A stretch of 32,760 bases of DNA, taken from NCBI GenBank assembly GCA_944349415.1, contig CALVMX010000010.1, positions 1 through 32,760 of the forward strand, written 5' to 3'. The stretch is from an uncultured Clostridia bacterium (GTDB lineage Bacteria > Bacillota > Clostridia > Christensenellales > UBA1242). Every line of letters begins with the position of its first letter. Position 1 is the first letter of the stretch. Below, one piece after another: positions 22,456 to 32,392 of this stretch. Under the pieces are notes generated by a model. That model was given only the letters and a program-made list of their open reading frames with translations. It was not told the origin of the DNA and ran no database searches. The position numbers and the translations under genes were made by a program.

Positions 22456-23232
22456 GTGAGTCACTATAGCGATATTGGGTTTGAAGTTAAAAGTATACGT
22501 GAAGTTAATAAAATCATTAATTTAGTTTTATCTTCTAAGCTTGACATTAACTATAAAATGAACAAAAAAATTTGGAAAATTCAAAACGGAACATCTAAAA
22601 CTTTGCAACTTTCTAAAATTGATAATCTTAAATTTTTCGTAAAAGGTGACTTAGAAAACAAAAAAATTGATGACTTTTTTGTTACACAGAGAAATCAAAA
22701 TTTATCATTAATAAAAGTTCATAAAAATTCTTGCAAGAGAAACGAAAGAAATGAATTTCCAGTATTAAATTTTTATAATCAAGATGATATTCCTTTTTGG
22801 GTAACTTGTTTTAACGCAGAAATTTTTTGTATGAATAATGAGGAATCTTGCGAAATTGAACTCATAAGTTTTGCAAATAATATTGAAGAAATAAAAGATG
22901 CCGAAGATATGAATGCGACAGAAAACTTCAACATATCTTTATCTAATAAAAACAACATTTATAATAGAATGGCAGATGAAAGTTATATTGCAAATTTTGA
23001 AAAAGATATAAGCACAAGTTGGTTGAGTGGCATAATTCAAGATTTTGCACTTCTAGAAAATCCTATAACACACAACAAATATTATTCAATAGATATTATT
23101 TGTTTAAAACTTAATATAAAGCTTTTGATCGACCCAAAACTTATACAAAATAAGGAACTTAAAAAAGGTAAAGTTATATGTGGCGAGTTTTGGAATACAG
23201 GTGTGTTAGTGAACCCAAATGAAGAAGAGTAA
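22456..23232 (+). CDS. Unknown protein between yebC and ruvC
   Basis: 258 residues from the GTG at 22456, chosen because GTGAGG at 22444-22449 is a plausible ribosome site for it. A GTG at 22444 is in frame but would have no ribosome site. There is no membrane segment or signal peptide. The protein is polar and rich in Asn, Lys, Ile and Glu, with a charged linker near the middle ('NNIEEIKDAEDMNATENF'). A more ordered C-terminal part follows: 'WLSGIIQDFALLENPITHNK', 'LNIKLLIDPKLI' and 'GKVICGEFWNTGVLV'. The two halves look like beta-rich domains. I recognise no family. It ends in a terminator that overlaps its stop codon, so it is transcribed apart from ruvC. Confidence 0.7.
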   Translation: MSHYSDIGFEVKSIREVNKIINLVLSSKLDINYKMNKKIWKIQNGTSKTLQLSKIDNLKFFVKGDLENKKIDDFFVTQRNQNLSLIKVHKNSCKRNERNEFPVLNFYNQDDIPFWVTCFNAEIFCMNNEESCEIELISFANNIEEIKDAEDMNATENFNISLSNKNNIYNRMADESYIANFEKDISTSWLSGIIQDFALLENPITHNKYYSIDIICLKLNIKLLIDPKLIQNKELKKGKVICGEFWNTGVLVNPNEEE

Positions 23233-23261
23233 ACTCAACAGATAAAAGTTTGCTCTTTTTT
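23226..23261 (+). terminator. Terminator overlapping the stop of the gene before ruvC
   Basis: A 10-bp stem (23226-23235 with 23247-23256, one G-T pair) with an 11-nt loop is followed by T residues. The stop codon at 23230-23232 lies inside the stem. Confidence 0.75.
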
Positions 23262-23319
23262 ATATTTTATAAAAATTAAAATATTAATAAAATTAATTTT
23301 TTATTAAATTTGAATTTAG

Positions 23320-23342
23320 AATGAGACGATGTCTCATTTTAT
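23320..23342 (+). terminator. Hairpin with T-rich tail before ruvC
   Basis: AATGAGAC/GTCTCATT (23320-23327, 23331-23338), a perfect 8-bp stem with a 3-nt loop, is followed by TTTATT. It lies about 40 bases before ruvC. It could be a second terminator or an attenuator for ruvC. Confidence 0.5.
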
Positions 23343-23379
23343 TTGACAAATTTTGCAAAATAAACTAAACTAGGAGTGT

Positions 23380-23868
23380 ATGAGAATTTTAGGAATTGAC
23401 CCTGGTTATGCAATTGTGGGGTATGGAATTATTGACACAGGAAATGACATAAAAGTGGTGGATTATGGTGTTATTGAAACACCAAAAGAAGACACTTTGC
23501 CTGTCAGACTTCAAACTATTGATGAAGCACTCCGTGTTTTGTTTGAAACATATCGTCCTGACGAAGTTGCCATCGAAGAACTTTTCTATTTTAAGAACCA
23601 AAAGACAGTTATTCAAGTGGCACAGGCAAGGGGAGTTATTGTTTTGTCTAGTCAAAAATATTGCGAACGCATTTTTGAATACACACCAATTCAAATTAAG
23701 CAGGCTCTCACAGGAAACGGACACGCAGAAAAAAGGCAAATGCAATATATGGTAAAAAGTGTTTTAGGACTTTCTTCAATTCCAAAACCAGATGATGCTG
23801 CCGATGCACTTGCTGTTGCATTATGTCATAGTCAGATAAATCCACACTTAAATGAAAACATGTTGTAG
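23380..23868 (+). CDS. ruvC: Holliday junction resolvase RuvC
   Basis: A dimeric endonuclease that cuts Holliday junctions symmetrically, working with RuvAB, 162 residues. The four acidic catalytic positions are visible: D7 in 'LGIDPGYAIVGYG', E66 in 'VAIEELFYFKNQKT', and D139/D142 in 'KPDDAADALAVALCH'. The start ATG 23380 has TAGGAG just before it. ruvC is separated from ruvA by 127 bases with a short terminator-like hairpin, so it may be transcribed apart from ruvAB. Confidence 0.97.
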   Translation: MRILGIDPGYAIVGYGIIDTGNDIKVVDYGVIETPKEDTLPVRLQTIDEALRVLFETYRPDEVAIEELFYFKNQKTVIQVAQARGVIVLSSQKYCERIFEYTPIQIKQALTGNGHAEKRQMQYMVKSVLGLSSIPKPDDAADALAVALCHSQINPHLNENML

Positions 23869-23873
23869 GGTGG

Positions 23874-23891
23874 GTGCTATTAGCACTTTTT
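23874..23891 (+). terminator. Weak terminator after ruvC
   Basis: A 5-bp stem GTGCT/AGCAC with a 3-nt loop and five T residues, directly after the ruvC stop. Short, but correctly placed. Confidence 0.45.
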
Positions 23892-23995
23892 AAAAAGTTT
23901 TCTAAAACTTAAAATAAAAATATAAATAGTGAAGTTTTTTAATAATAAAAGAAATAAAACTATAAATTGAAATTACAAACTGAAAGGAAGGAAAT

Positions 23996-24595
23996 ATGAT
24001 AGGATTTTTAGTTGGAACAATTGAAGAAAAATTGGAAAATTATCTACTTTTAGATGTGAACGGAGTGGGGTATGAACTCTTAATTTCAAACAACACTCTT
24101 GTTGCACTTCCAAATATAAATGAAACCACAAAAGTTTTAACATATCTTCAAGTAAAAGAAGATGGGGTGGCTTTGTATGGTTTTGCAACAAAAGAAGAAA
24201 AACAAATTTTTATGCAAATTATCACTGTTTCAGGGGTAGGGCCTAAAATGGCAATTAGCATTCTTTCTGGAATGAAAATTTCCGATTTAATTTTGGCAAT
24301 TAAGCGAGAAGATGTCACATTACTTTCCAAAATTAAGGGGCTTGGGCGAAAAACTGCAGAAAGAATTTGTCTTGAACTTAAAGATAAAGTCAATGCAGTG
24401 GGAATTGAAGCGGACTTATTTAACTATAACGAAGTTGTAAATATCAACGAAAGTGCTCTTAACGATGCAGTTGAAACTCTTATAAGTTTAGGAGTAAATA
24501 AGAATGAAGCATACAAACTTGCAAGAGCAAATGCATCTAATGATGCGACAGCAGAAGAAATCATTTTGAAGGTTTTGAAATATTTAGGCAGATAA
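23996..24595 (+). CDS. ruvA: Holliday junction DNA helicase subunit RuvA
   Basis: The tetrameric junction-binding protein that loads RuvB, 199 residues. Domain I is an OB-fold ('MIGFLVGTIEEK' to 'LQVKEDGVALYGF'). Domain II carries the two helix-hairpin-helix motifs, 'ITVSGVGPKMAISILSG' and 'KIKGLGRKTAERICLEL'. Domain III (about 150-199) has 'ALNDAVETLISLGVNKNEA', which contacts RuvB. The ribosome site AAGGAAGGAAAT lies just before ATG 23996. ruvB follows after 67 bases that contain its own promoter. Confidence 0.97.
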   Translation: MIGFLVGTIEEKLENYLLLDVNGVGYELLISNNTLVALPNINETTKVLTYLQVKEDGVALYGFATKEEKQIFMQIITVSGVGPKMAISILSGMKISDLILAIKREDVTLLSKIKGLGRKTAERICLELKDKVNAVGIEADLFNYNEVVNINESALNDAVETLISLGVNKNEAYKLARANASNDATAEEIILKVLKYLGR

Positions 24596-24610
24596 CAAAA
24601 TATATTGTGA

Positions 24611-24644
24611 TATGCATTGCATAATACACTATATATGGTATAAT
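24611..24644 (+). promoter_or_regulatory. ruvB promoter with 13-bp palindromic operator
   Basis: The palindrome TATGCA-T-TGCATA (24611-24623), followed by ATAC, overlaps the -35 TTGCAT (24617-24622). The -10 TATAAT is at 24639-24644, a 16-base spacer. The palindrome and its ATAC extension recur at the polA promoter. It probably drives ruvB-queA-tgt. Confidence 0.65.
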
Positions 24645-24662
24645 ATGTTGAAGGGGTAAGGT

Positions 24663-25679
24663 ATGGAAGATAACAGATTTATAACCAGCACAAAGAATTG
24701 GACAGATGCAGAAATTGAAACTTCTCTGCGTCCAACATCACTTGACCAATATGTTGGGCAGGACAAGATTAAGGAAAGTTTGGGTGTTTATATTAAGGCT
24801 GCAAAGTCAAGAAACGACGCTCTTGACCACGTTCTTTTATATGGCCCACCAGGACTTGGAAAAACAACCTTATCACACATCATCGCCAAAGAACTTGGCT
24901 CTCAACTTAAAATCACTTCCGGCCCTGCCATTGAACACGCTGCTGACCTTGCTGCTATATTGACAAATTTAAACAAAAATGACGTTTTGTTCATTGACGA
25001 AATTCATAGACTTAACAAAACCGTTGAAGAAATTTTGTATCCTGCAATGGAAGACTTTGCTCTTGATTTTATTGTTGGAAAGGGGCCATCTGCAAAGAAT
25101 ATGCGACTTAAAATTCAACCTTTCACACTCATTGGTGCAACCACAAAGGCTGGTATGCTCACAAGTCCACTTCGTGATAGATTTGGAGTTATTTGCCGTC
25201 TTGAACTTTATACTCCAGAAGAATTGCAAGTGATTTTAAAACGTTCGGCTTCCATTCTTAATATCGAAATTGACGAAGATGCTTCTCTTGATATTGCTCG
25301 TCGTTCTCGTGGAACTCCACGTATTGCCAACAGGCTTCTTAAACGTGTTCGTGATTACGCTATAGTTTTAGGAAGTGGTGTGATAAATAAGAAAATAACT
25401 GACCAAGCACTTTCTAAAATGGAAATTGACGAACTTGGGCTTGATTTTATTGATAGAAAGATTTTGGACAGTATTATTCACAAATTTGGTGGTGGTCCTG
25501 TTGGTCTTGATACTCTCTCTGCCACTATTGGCGAAGATGCTGGAACTATTGAAGATGTTTATGAGCCATATCTTCTTCAACTTGGCTTCATTGCCAGAAC
25601 TCCACGCGGTCGTGTTGCTATGGAAAATGCTTATCATCATCTTGGTATTCCATACTCTGCACCAAATGGAAACAAATAG
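24663..25679 (+). CDS. ruvB: Holliday junction branch-migration ATPase RuvB
   Basis: A AAA+ hexameric motor that drives branch migration with RuvA, 338 residues, family length. '[20 protein letters not shown]' (21-40) opens the conserved region. Walker A is 'GPPGLGKTT' (61-69), Walker B 'LFIDEIHRL' (109-117), sensor 1 lies in '[11 protein letters not shown]', and the arginine finger region is 'PLRDRFGV'. The C-terminal winged helix has '[20 protein letters not shown]' and '[12 protein letters not shown]'. The ribosome site is AAGGGG. The queA ribosome site AGGAG overlaps its stop codon, so the two are coupled. Confidence 0.97.
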   Translation: MEDNRFITSTKNWTDAEIETSLRPTSLDQYVGQDKIKESLGVYIKAAKSRNDALDHVLLYGPPGLGKTTLSHIIAKELGSQLKITSGPAIEHAADLAAILTNLNKNDVLFIDEIHRLNKTVEEILYPAMEDFALDFIVGKGPSAKNMRLKIQPFTLIGATTKAGMLTSPLRDRFGVICRLELYTPEELQVILKRSASILNIEIDEDASLDIARRSRGTPRIANRLLKRVRDYAIVLGSGVINKKITDQALSKMEIDELGLDFIDRKILDSIIHKFGGGPVGLDTLSATIGEDAGTIEDVYEPYLLQLGFIARTPRGRVAMENAYHHLGIPYSAPNGNK

Positions 25680-25688
25680 GAGAATATT

Positions 25689-26741
25689 ATGCCAGAAGAA
25701 ATTAGACGAGAACTTTTAAAATCCACATATTACTATGATTTACCTGTGGAGCAAATCGCACAAACACCAATTGAGCCACGCGATGCTTCCAAACTTTTGT
25801 GTTATGATAGAAAAAATGACAAAGTGACGGACTGCCATTTTTATAATATCATTGATTATCTTCATAAGGGCGACATTTTGGTTATCAATAACACAAGAGT
25901 TTTGCCAGCAAGACTTTTTGGCTTTAAAAATACTGGTGCTAAAATTGAGATACTTCTTCAAAAGCGCAAAGATTTGACCACTTGGGAAGTTATTGCGAGA
26001 CCTTTTAAAAGGCTGGACAAAAGAACGGAAATTGTTTTTAATGAGAATTTGAAATGCATAGTTTTAGAAAAGGGCACTTATGGTTCTTGCGTTGTTAAAT
26101 TTGAATATCAACTTCCAAAAACTTTTGAAGAGCATTTAATGGAAATTGGAACTGTTCCACTTCCACCATACATTAAAGAAAAATTGAAAAATCCTGAACG
26201 ATACCAGACTGTCTATGCAAAATATGATGGCTCGAGTGCTGCACCAACTGCTGGTTTACATTTCACAAAAGAACTGTTAGAAAAAATCAAAGCAAAAGGC
26301 GTGGAAATTTGCGAGGTGTTGCTTCATATTGGACTTGGAACTTTCAGACCTGTTAAAGAAGATAATATTTTAAATCACGAAATGCATTCTGAATATATAA
26401 AATTGACAGAAGAAGTGGCAGTTAAAATTAACAAAGCAAAAGAAGAAGGCAGGCGCATAATCGCAGTTGGCACAACTTCAGTGCGTGTTTTAGAAAGTGC
26501 AGTGGACGAAAATGGGAAACTTATGCCAGTATCTAAAGAGACAAACATATTTATCTATCCACCATATAAATTTAAAATGGTGGACGCACTTATCACAAAT
26601 TTTCACTTGCCAGAAAGCACTCTCATTATGCTTGTTTCAGCATTTATTGGAGATATTGACAAAACACTTGAAATATATAATCACGCAGTTAAAGACAAAT
26701 ATCGCTTCTTTAGTTTTGGCGATGCAATGTTTATTTATTAA
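25689..26741 (+). CDS. queA: S-adenosylmethionine:tRNA ribosyltransferase-isomerase QueA
   Basis: Transfers and rearranges the ribose of S-adenosylmethionine onto preQ1-modified tRNA, giving epoxyqueuosine. The protein has 350 residues. 'YYYDLPVEQIAQTPIEPRDA' near the N-terminus, 'DILVINNTRVLPARLFG', 'SSAAPTAGLHFT', 'LHIGLGTFRPV' and 'EMHSEYIKL' are diagnostic. The start ATG 25689 has AGGAG at 25679-25683; the N-terminus is about a dozen residues longer than usual but is fixed by that site. It stands before tgt, the preceding step of the same pathway, in the standard ruvB-queA-tgt order. Confidence 0.96.
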   Translation: MPEEIRRELLKSTYYYDLPVEQIAQTPIEPRDASKLLCYDRKNDKVTDCHFYNIIDYLHKGDILVINNTRVLPARLFGFKNTGAKIEILLQKRKDLTTWEVIARPFKRLDKRTEIVFNENLKCIVLEKGTYGSCVVKFEYQLPKTFEEHLMEIGTVPLPPYIKEKLKNPERYQTVYAKYDGSSAAPTAGLHFTKELLEKIKAKGVEICEVLLHIGLGTFRPVKEDNILNHEMHSEYIKLTEEVAVKINKAKEEGRRIIAVGTTSVRVLESAVDENGKLMPVSKETNIFIYPPYKFKMVDALITNFHLPESTLIMLVSAFIGDIDKTLEIYNHAVKDKYRFFSFGDAMFIY

Positions 26742-26775
26742 ATTATCGAGATTATATAACTGAAAATAAAAATAA

Positions 26776-27909
<1,134 letters not shown>

Positions 27910-27924
27910 GAGAGATAAAGTATT

Positions 27925-28464
27925 ATGAAAAATTATTTTATTATTCATGGAACATTTGGGCATAGCAAAGAAAATTGGTTTCCTTGGTTAGAAAATGAAC
28001 TTAAAGAAAAAGAATTTGAAGTTTTTAATTTTAATTATCCTACACCTGAAGGGCAGAGTTTTGAAAGTTGGTCTGCTGTTTTAGATAAGGTAAAAGATAA
28101 AATTAGTAATGAAAGTGTTTTTATTTGTCATTCTATTGGCAGTGTTTTCTTAGCAAAATATTGTATAAAAAATAATTTCAAAATTAAAAAGAGTATTTTT
28201 GTAAGTGGTTGCAATAATTATTTTTCCTTAGAAGAATTTGATAAACTTAACAAATCTATGTTTATAGATAATATCGGCAATTTTATTGATTTATGCGATG
28301 AAAGGATATGTATTTATAGTTCTGATGACCCATATATAAGTCTTAATGCTCTTGAAGATTTTGCAAAGTCTATAAAAGCAAAAACATTAGTTTACAAAAA
28401 TGCGGGACATTTCAATGAAAAAGCGGGGTTTAAAGAATTTCCAGATATATTAAAATTGTTATAA
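27925..28464 (+). CDS. Small alpha/beta serine hydrolase, RBBP9/YdeN-like
   Basis: 179 residues, a compact alpha/beta hydrolase without a lid. 'YFIIHGTFGHSKENWFPWL' is the family's oxyanion-side strand, the nucleophile is Ser70 in 'ICHSIGS', the acid is Asp134/135 in 'YSSDDPYI', and the base is His162 in 'NAGHFNEKAGF'. All triad residues are present. It follows tgt by 15 bases with AGGAGA overlapping the tgt stop, so it may be the last gene of the ruvB-queA-tgt transcript. A terminator follows at 28490. The physiological substrate is unknown; an esterase or peptidase activity is typical for the family. Confidence 0.85.
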   Translation: MKNYFIIHGTFGHSKENWFPWLENELKEKEFEVFNFNYPTPEGQSFESWSAVLDKVKDKISNESVFICHSIGSVFLAKYCIKNNFKIKKSIFVSGCNNYFSLEEFDKLNKSMFIDNIGNFIDLCDERICIYSSDDPYISLNALEDFAKSIKAKTLVYKNAGHFNEKAGFKEFPDILKLL

Positions 28465-28489
28465 TTTTTGTTGAATTTATTATTTTATT

Positions 28490-28530
28490 AAAAGTTTATT
28501 GTTTTAATTACAATAAGCTTTTATTTTATA
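28490..28530 (+). terminator. Terminator after the small hydrolase gene
   Basis: A 13-bp stem (28490-28502 with 28510-28522, one G-U pair) with a 7-nt loop and a T-rich tail. Probably ends the ruvB-queA-tgt-hydrolase transcript. Confidence 0.75.
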
Positions 28531-28556
28531 TTTCTATCTAAATGCTAGCAATTTAT

Positions 28557-28585
28557 TTGACAAAATGCTCTTAAAAGTTTAAAAT
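28557..28585 (+). promoter_or_regulatory. RNase Y gene promoter
   Basis: TTGACA (28557-28562), 17 bases, TAAAAT (28580-28585), about 70 bases before the start codon. Confidence 0.75.
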
Positions 28586-28655
28586 ATAAGTGTAGTGGAT
28601 TTTTATTTTAGATTTTTCTAAAATTTAACATATCACTTTAAAAGGGGTAGAATAA

Positions 28656-30239
28656 ATGGATGCTATTTTATTAGATGTTACGCCTCTTGTTGCGTCTATT
28701 GTTTCTGTGGCATGTTTTCTTATTGGACTTGTCATTGGTGCAATTGTTATACGTGTTATCCAACTTAAAAAAATGCAAAAAAGTAAGACTAATGCGGTAA
28801 AAATTATTGAAGACGCTTACGCTGAGGCTAAAACAATCAAAAAAGAAGCTATGCTTGAAACTAAAGAACAAGGACAAAAATTAAAAGAGGCTCTTGATGT
28901 TGAAATAAGAGAAAGACGTCAAGAACTAACAAAACAAGAAGAAAGATTAAATCAAAGAGAAGAGTTTATTGAAAAGAAAGAACTTTCAATTGATAAACGA
29001 ACTGAACAACTCGAAGATGAAAAGAAAGAAATCTCTTCAATGAAAGAGGCTTTAAATAAGTCTAAAGAAGAAGTGGAAAGTCTTAAAGAGCAACAACTCC
29101 AAGAAATTGAAAAAGTTGCTAAAATGAACAAACAAGAAGCGGTTGATATGCTTGTTACAAAAATGAAAAATCAAGCACAAAAAGAGGCCGCTATACTTGT
29201 TAAACAAATTGAAGATGAAGCAAGAGAAGATGGCGAAAAGAAAGCTCGCGAGATTATCGGACAAGCACTTCAAAGATGCGCGACAGAGACCACAAGTGAA
29301 ATGACTGTTTCTGTTGTCACACTTCCAACTGACGAAATGAAAGGTAGAATTATCGGCCGAGAAGGAAGAAATATTCGTGCTATTGAAGCTGCAACAGGTG
29401 TGGAACTTATTGTTGATGACACACCAGAAAGCATCACAATTTCTGGTTTTGACCCAATAAGAAGGGAAGTTGCAAGACTTTCGCTTGAAAAACTTATCTC
29501 TGATGGAAGAATTCATCCAACAAGAATTGAAGAAATCGTTGAGAAAATGCAACGCGATGTTGATAAGACAATTCGTCAAGCGGGAGATGATGCCTGCAAC
29601 GAAACCGGCATTTTCAATATGAATGTTGAACTTGTGAAAATTTTAGGACGACTTAAATATAGAACAAGTTACGGACAAAACGTTTTGAAACATTCTATCG
29701 AAACTTCAATTATTGCTGGACTTCTTGCTGCAGAAATGGGTGCTAATGTCAAAATTGCTAAACGTGGGGGCTTGTTGCACGATATTGGTAAGGCTCTTGA
29801 CCACGAACTTGAAGGAACTCACGTTCAAATCGGTGTTGACCTTGCAAGAAAGTATGGCGAAAACGAAGAAGTTGTTCACTGCATCGAAGCACATCACTTT
29901 AATGTGGAATTTAAGACAATAGAGGCTGTTATAGTGCAAGTTGCAGATGCCATTTCTTCTTCAAGACCTGGTGCTAGACGCGATAGTTTTGAAAACTATA
30001 TCAAACGACTTCAACAACTTGAAGAAATTGCAAACTCGTTTGAAGGCGTGGAAAAATCATTTGCTGTTCAAGCGGGCAGAGAAGTTAGAATTATTGTTAA
30101 ACCTGAACAAATTTCTGATGACCAGGCAATGTTTATGGCAAAAGATATTGCTACAAAAATTGAAAATGAAATGCAATATCCAGGACAAATAAAAGTTAAT
30201 GTCATAAGAGAAAGCCGTTTTGTTGAAACTGCAAAATAA
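28656..30239 (+). CDS. rny: Ribonuclease Y
   Basis: The membrane-bound endoribonuclease that starts mRNA decay in Firmicutes. The protein has 527 residues. An N-terminal membrane helix (about 9-36) is followed by a long charged coiled coil (about 45-205), a KH RNA-binding domain with 'RIIGREGRNIRAIEAATG' (231-248), and an HD phosphohydrolase domain with His375-Asp376 in 'GGLLHDIGKALDHE'. 'EAHHFNVEF' holds further metal ligands. All motifs are intact. The ribosome site is AAGGGG. The gene has its own promoter at 28557 and is followed 43 bases later by a small membrane protein gene that may be co-transcribed. Confidence 0.97.
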   Translation: MDAILLDVTPLVASIVSVACFLIGLVIGAIVIRVIQLKKMQKSKTNAVKIIEDAYAEAKTIKKEAMLETKEQGQKLKEALDVEIRERRQELTKQEERLNQREEFIEKKELSIDKRTEQLEDEKKEISSMKEALNKSKEEVESLKEQQLQEIEKVAKMNKQEAVDMLVTKMKNQAQKEAAILVKQIEDEAREDGEKKAREIIGQALQRCATETTSEMTVSVVTLPTDEMKGRIIGREGRNIRAIEAATGVELIVDDTPESITISGFDPIRREVARLSLEKLISDGRIHPTRIEEIVEKMQRDVDKTIRQAGDDACNETGIFNMNVELVKILGRLKYRTSYGQNVLKHSIETSIIAGLLAAEMGANVKIAKRGGLLHDIGKALDHELEGTHVQIGVDLARKYGENEEVVHCIEAHHFNVEFKTIEAVIVQVADAISSSRPGARRDSFENYIKRLQQLEEIANSFEGVEKSFAVQAGREVRIIVKPEQISDDQAMFMAKDIATKIENEMQYPGQIKVNVIRESRFVETAK

Positions 30240-30282
30240 AATTTTTATGGTAATTTTCATATAAAGAAAGGTGAGGTGATTT

Positions 30283-30801
30283 ATGTTTAATAAAAAGAAA
30301 AAAGACGAAGAAATTATCGTCAAATCAAAACCTACCGAAGAGAAAATTGATGCTAGCGAAATTTTAAATGATAGTTCTGACGAAGAAACTAATTCTTCAG
30401 AAGCTATTGAAAATACAGAGCTAGAGGATACAAAAGAAGAAAAAAAATCTTTGTTTAAAAGAAAAAAGAAAGGTGACAAAGACAAAGGAAAAGAAACAAC
30501 TGAAAATACTCAACCTACTCAAAAAGTGATTAAGTGGGGACCAAATAGAATACTTCAATGTTTTGCGTATTTTGCTGTTATTTTAATTGCCATTGTTATG
30601 ATTTTACGACTTATCTTTAAAGATAACGCAAATCCTGAAATAGTGGAATATATGCAGGGCATAAGCGAAGTTTTGGCATATCTTGTTTGTATTTGGCTTG
30701 GTTTCTACTTTACGCGAAAACGTGGAAATATATGGTGGCTTGTCGGTTGGATCGCGGCATCTGTAATTTTAATCATTTTCTATATTTTTGCAGTTGTTTA
30801 A
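30283..30801 (+). CDS. Membrane protein with charged N-terminal half, unknown function
   Basis: 172 residues. The first 85 are almost entirely Lys, Glu, Asp, Ser and Thr and probably disordered. Two basic patches ('MFNKKKK', 'KKSLFKRKKKGDKDKGK') flank an acidic centre. Three membrane helices follow (about 90-110, 125-145 and 150-172). The ribosome site GGTGAGG precedes ATG 30283. It lies 43 bases after the RNase Y gene. I recognise no family. Confidence 0.72.
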   Translation: MFNKKKKDEEIIVKSKPTEEKIDASEILNDSSDEETNSSEAIENTELEDTKEEKKSLFKRKKKGDKDKGKETTENTQPTQKVIKWGPNRILQCFAYFAVILIAIVMILRLIFKDNANPEIVEYMQGISEVLAYLVCIWLGFYFTRKRGNIWWLVGWIAASVILIIFYIFAVV

Positions 30802-30907
30802 ACTATATAACTAATTTTAGATGCCAAAATTTAATAAAATCTTTCAATATTAGCACATTAATATAATAAAAAATAAACATTGAGTGACACATTTTAAAAG
30901 GAAAAAT

Positions 30908-31288
30908 ATGAAAGGAAATATAATTTACATTATCAGTGCGGTTTTAATTGTTTTAAGTATTATATTCGCTCTTCTTATTCAAGCATGGGGCGGATTTAGT
31001 TATTTCACGCTTTCACTTTTAACCTTACTTGCACTTGCTTGGGCGGGGCACTTGATTTATTATTACTGCACATCATTTAAGGCGGAACTTGAAGATGATT
31101 TTAATTATTACAAGGCTGAAATTATCAATTCCGATGGTGTGACAAGTGAAGATTTTGAAAAGAATATTGCTTATTATAAAAAACAATTCAATAAAAAAAC
31201 TATAAAAGATAAAACAATTAATATCTGTAAAATTATATTTGCTTTTGGTGTGGCTGGATTATTTATTATGGCTATGTTTGTAGCATAA
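30908..31288 (+). CDS. Small membrane protein, unknown function
   Basis: 126 residues from ATG 30908, preceded by AAAAGGA (30896-30902). An in-frame GTG at 30884 lies before that site and is unlikely. Two hydrophobic helices at the N-terminus (about 3-24 and 30-55) are followed by a charged helical loop ('FKAELEDDFNYYKAEI', 'SEDFEKNIAYYKKQFNKK') and a final helix (about 105-125). I recognise no family. The neighbouring gene at 30283 is also a short membrane protein, and the two may work together, which is only a guess. Confidence 0.68.
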   Translation: MKGNIIYIISAVLIVLSIIFALLIQAWGGFSYFTLSLLTLLALAWAGHLIYYYCTSFKAELEDDFNYYKAEIINSDGVTSEDFEKNIAYYKKQFNKKTIKDKTINICKIIFAFGVAGLFIMAMFVA

Positions 31289-31318
31289 AATCTAACTATA
31301 TTAAATTGGATAAAATTT

Positions 31319-32116
31319 ATGGAAAATACTGAAAAATTTAGATATCGTAAGGAATTAAACTTTGTTAAAATTCTTTTAAAAAAGGCATATAAAAAATGCA
31401 TTTTAAATAAGCAAAAATTGATTAGCGTTAAACAGGATAAAAGTTTCGTAACAAACATAGATTTAAACATCGAAAAATTTGTCATATCTAAGTTACGAAG
31501 AAAATTTCATGATACAAATTTTCTAACTGAAGAAACACATATGTCAACACCACTAGGTGATAGAACATGGGTGATAGATCCAATTGACGGAACCTCATTT
31601 TTTGTTAGAAACTCTGCTCTTTATAATATTCAGGTTGCTTTTTATGATAAAGGAAAAACACAATTTTCAATAATTTATCTTCCTAGATTTAACGAAATGT
31701 ATATTGCTATGAATGGATTTGGGGCATATCTAAACGGGAAAAGACTTCATAGAAATTGTAATGTTCCAATGAAAAATTGCTTTGTTGATTTTAACAATAT
31801 TCCTTCGAGATGGACTGAAGAAATTAGAGAAAAGTATAAGAAATTATATAACTTGCAAGAAAAAGGAGACTATGAAACTCCTAAATTCTTTAGTATAGAT
31901 TCATCAGGAATTGTTTTTTCCATGTTAGCAAATGGCACGATAGATTTTTTAGTTGAGCCAGCAGACACAAAATGGGATTTTATGCCGGGGGATTTGCTAG
32001 TTAAGGAAGTTGGAGCAAATTATTATAATTTTGACAATGAAACATACACAAGATATTATTCTTTTTCTCAAGAGTTAGATGAGTATCTAGGCTTAACAAA
32101 ACAAAAAAATAATTAA
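31319..32116 (+). CDS. Inositol monophosphatase-family phosphatase
   Basis: A Mg-dependent, Li-sensitive type phosphatase fold, 265 residues. The metal ligands are visible: Glu71/72 in 'NFLTEETH', Asp87 and Asp90 in 'WVIDPIDGTSFF', and the third Asp in 'TKWDFMPGDLLVKEVG' (D220). 'NIQVAFYDKGKTQFSIIYLP' and 'GAYLNGKRLHRN' are the standard following strands. The substrate could be inositol phosphate, fructose-1,6-bisphosphate, histidinol phosphate or PAP; sequence alone does not decide. The start ATG 31319 has only a weak GGAT upstream. It lies 30 bases after the small membrane gene. Confidence 0.9.
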   Translation: MENTEKFRYRKELNFVKILLKKAYKKCILNKQKLISVKQDKSFVTNIDLNIEKFVISKLRRKFHDTNFLTEETHMSTPLGDRTWVIDPIDGTSFFVRNSALYNIQVAFYDKGKTQFSIIYLPRFNEMYIAMNGFGAYLNGKRLHRNCNVPMKNCFVDFNNIPSRWTEEIREKYKKLYNLQEKGDYETPKFFSIDSSGIVFSMLANGTIDFLVEPADTKWDFMPGDLLVKEVGANYYNFDNETYTRYYSFSQELDEYLGLTKQKNN

Positions 32117-32274
32117 TGGTTAAAAATTTTGGGAGAGGTTATAAAATACCTCTTAATGAAAATTTTGGGGTAGGAAATTAGATCTTTAACATGGAAAATT
32201 AATAGGTTTTATAAGCTAAAATTAATAAATTTAAGGTGACTTTAATATAAAATTTTTATAAAAAAGAATACTTA

Positions 32275-32310
32275 TATCTATTCGCAAAAGACAGGTTTTG
32301 CGAATAGATA
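32275..32310. repeat. 15-bp perfect hairpin in non-coding 3' region
   Basis: Arms 32275-32289 and 32296-32310 are perfectly complementary; the loop is GACAGG. No T-run follows, so it is not a standard terminator. Confidence 0.7.
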
Positions 32311-32322
32311 AGCTAAATATAG

Positions 32323-32392
32323 GGTATTATGCAACTAAAACTAACAAAATATTGTGGTATTACGCAAAAAATTTGCATAATACCTCTTTTTT
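32323..32392 (+). terminator. Terminator hairpin with competing upstream arm
   Basis: GGTATTACGCAA (32356-32367) pairs with TTGCATAATACC (32373-32384) with one mismatch, and a run of T follows to 32392. A second arm, GGTATTATGCAA (32323-32334), pairs with the same 3' arm perfectly, so two mutually exclusive stems share one strand, as in an attenuator. Confidence 0.55.

Noticed and set aside
23343..23371. TTGACA-17-TAAACT promoter for ruvC
   Set aside because: Transcription would start at about the ATG and drop the ribosome site; it was left out as unlikely.
29052..29579. Long open frame antisense to the RNase Y gene (175 codons)
   Set aside because: A shadow of the coiled-coil and KH coding sequence; composition rich in Phe, Asn, Cys and Ser, and no ribosome site.
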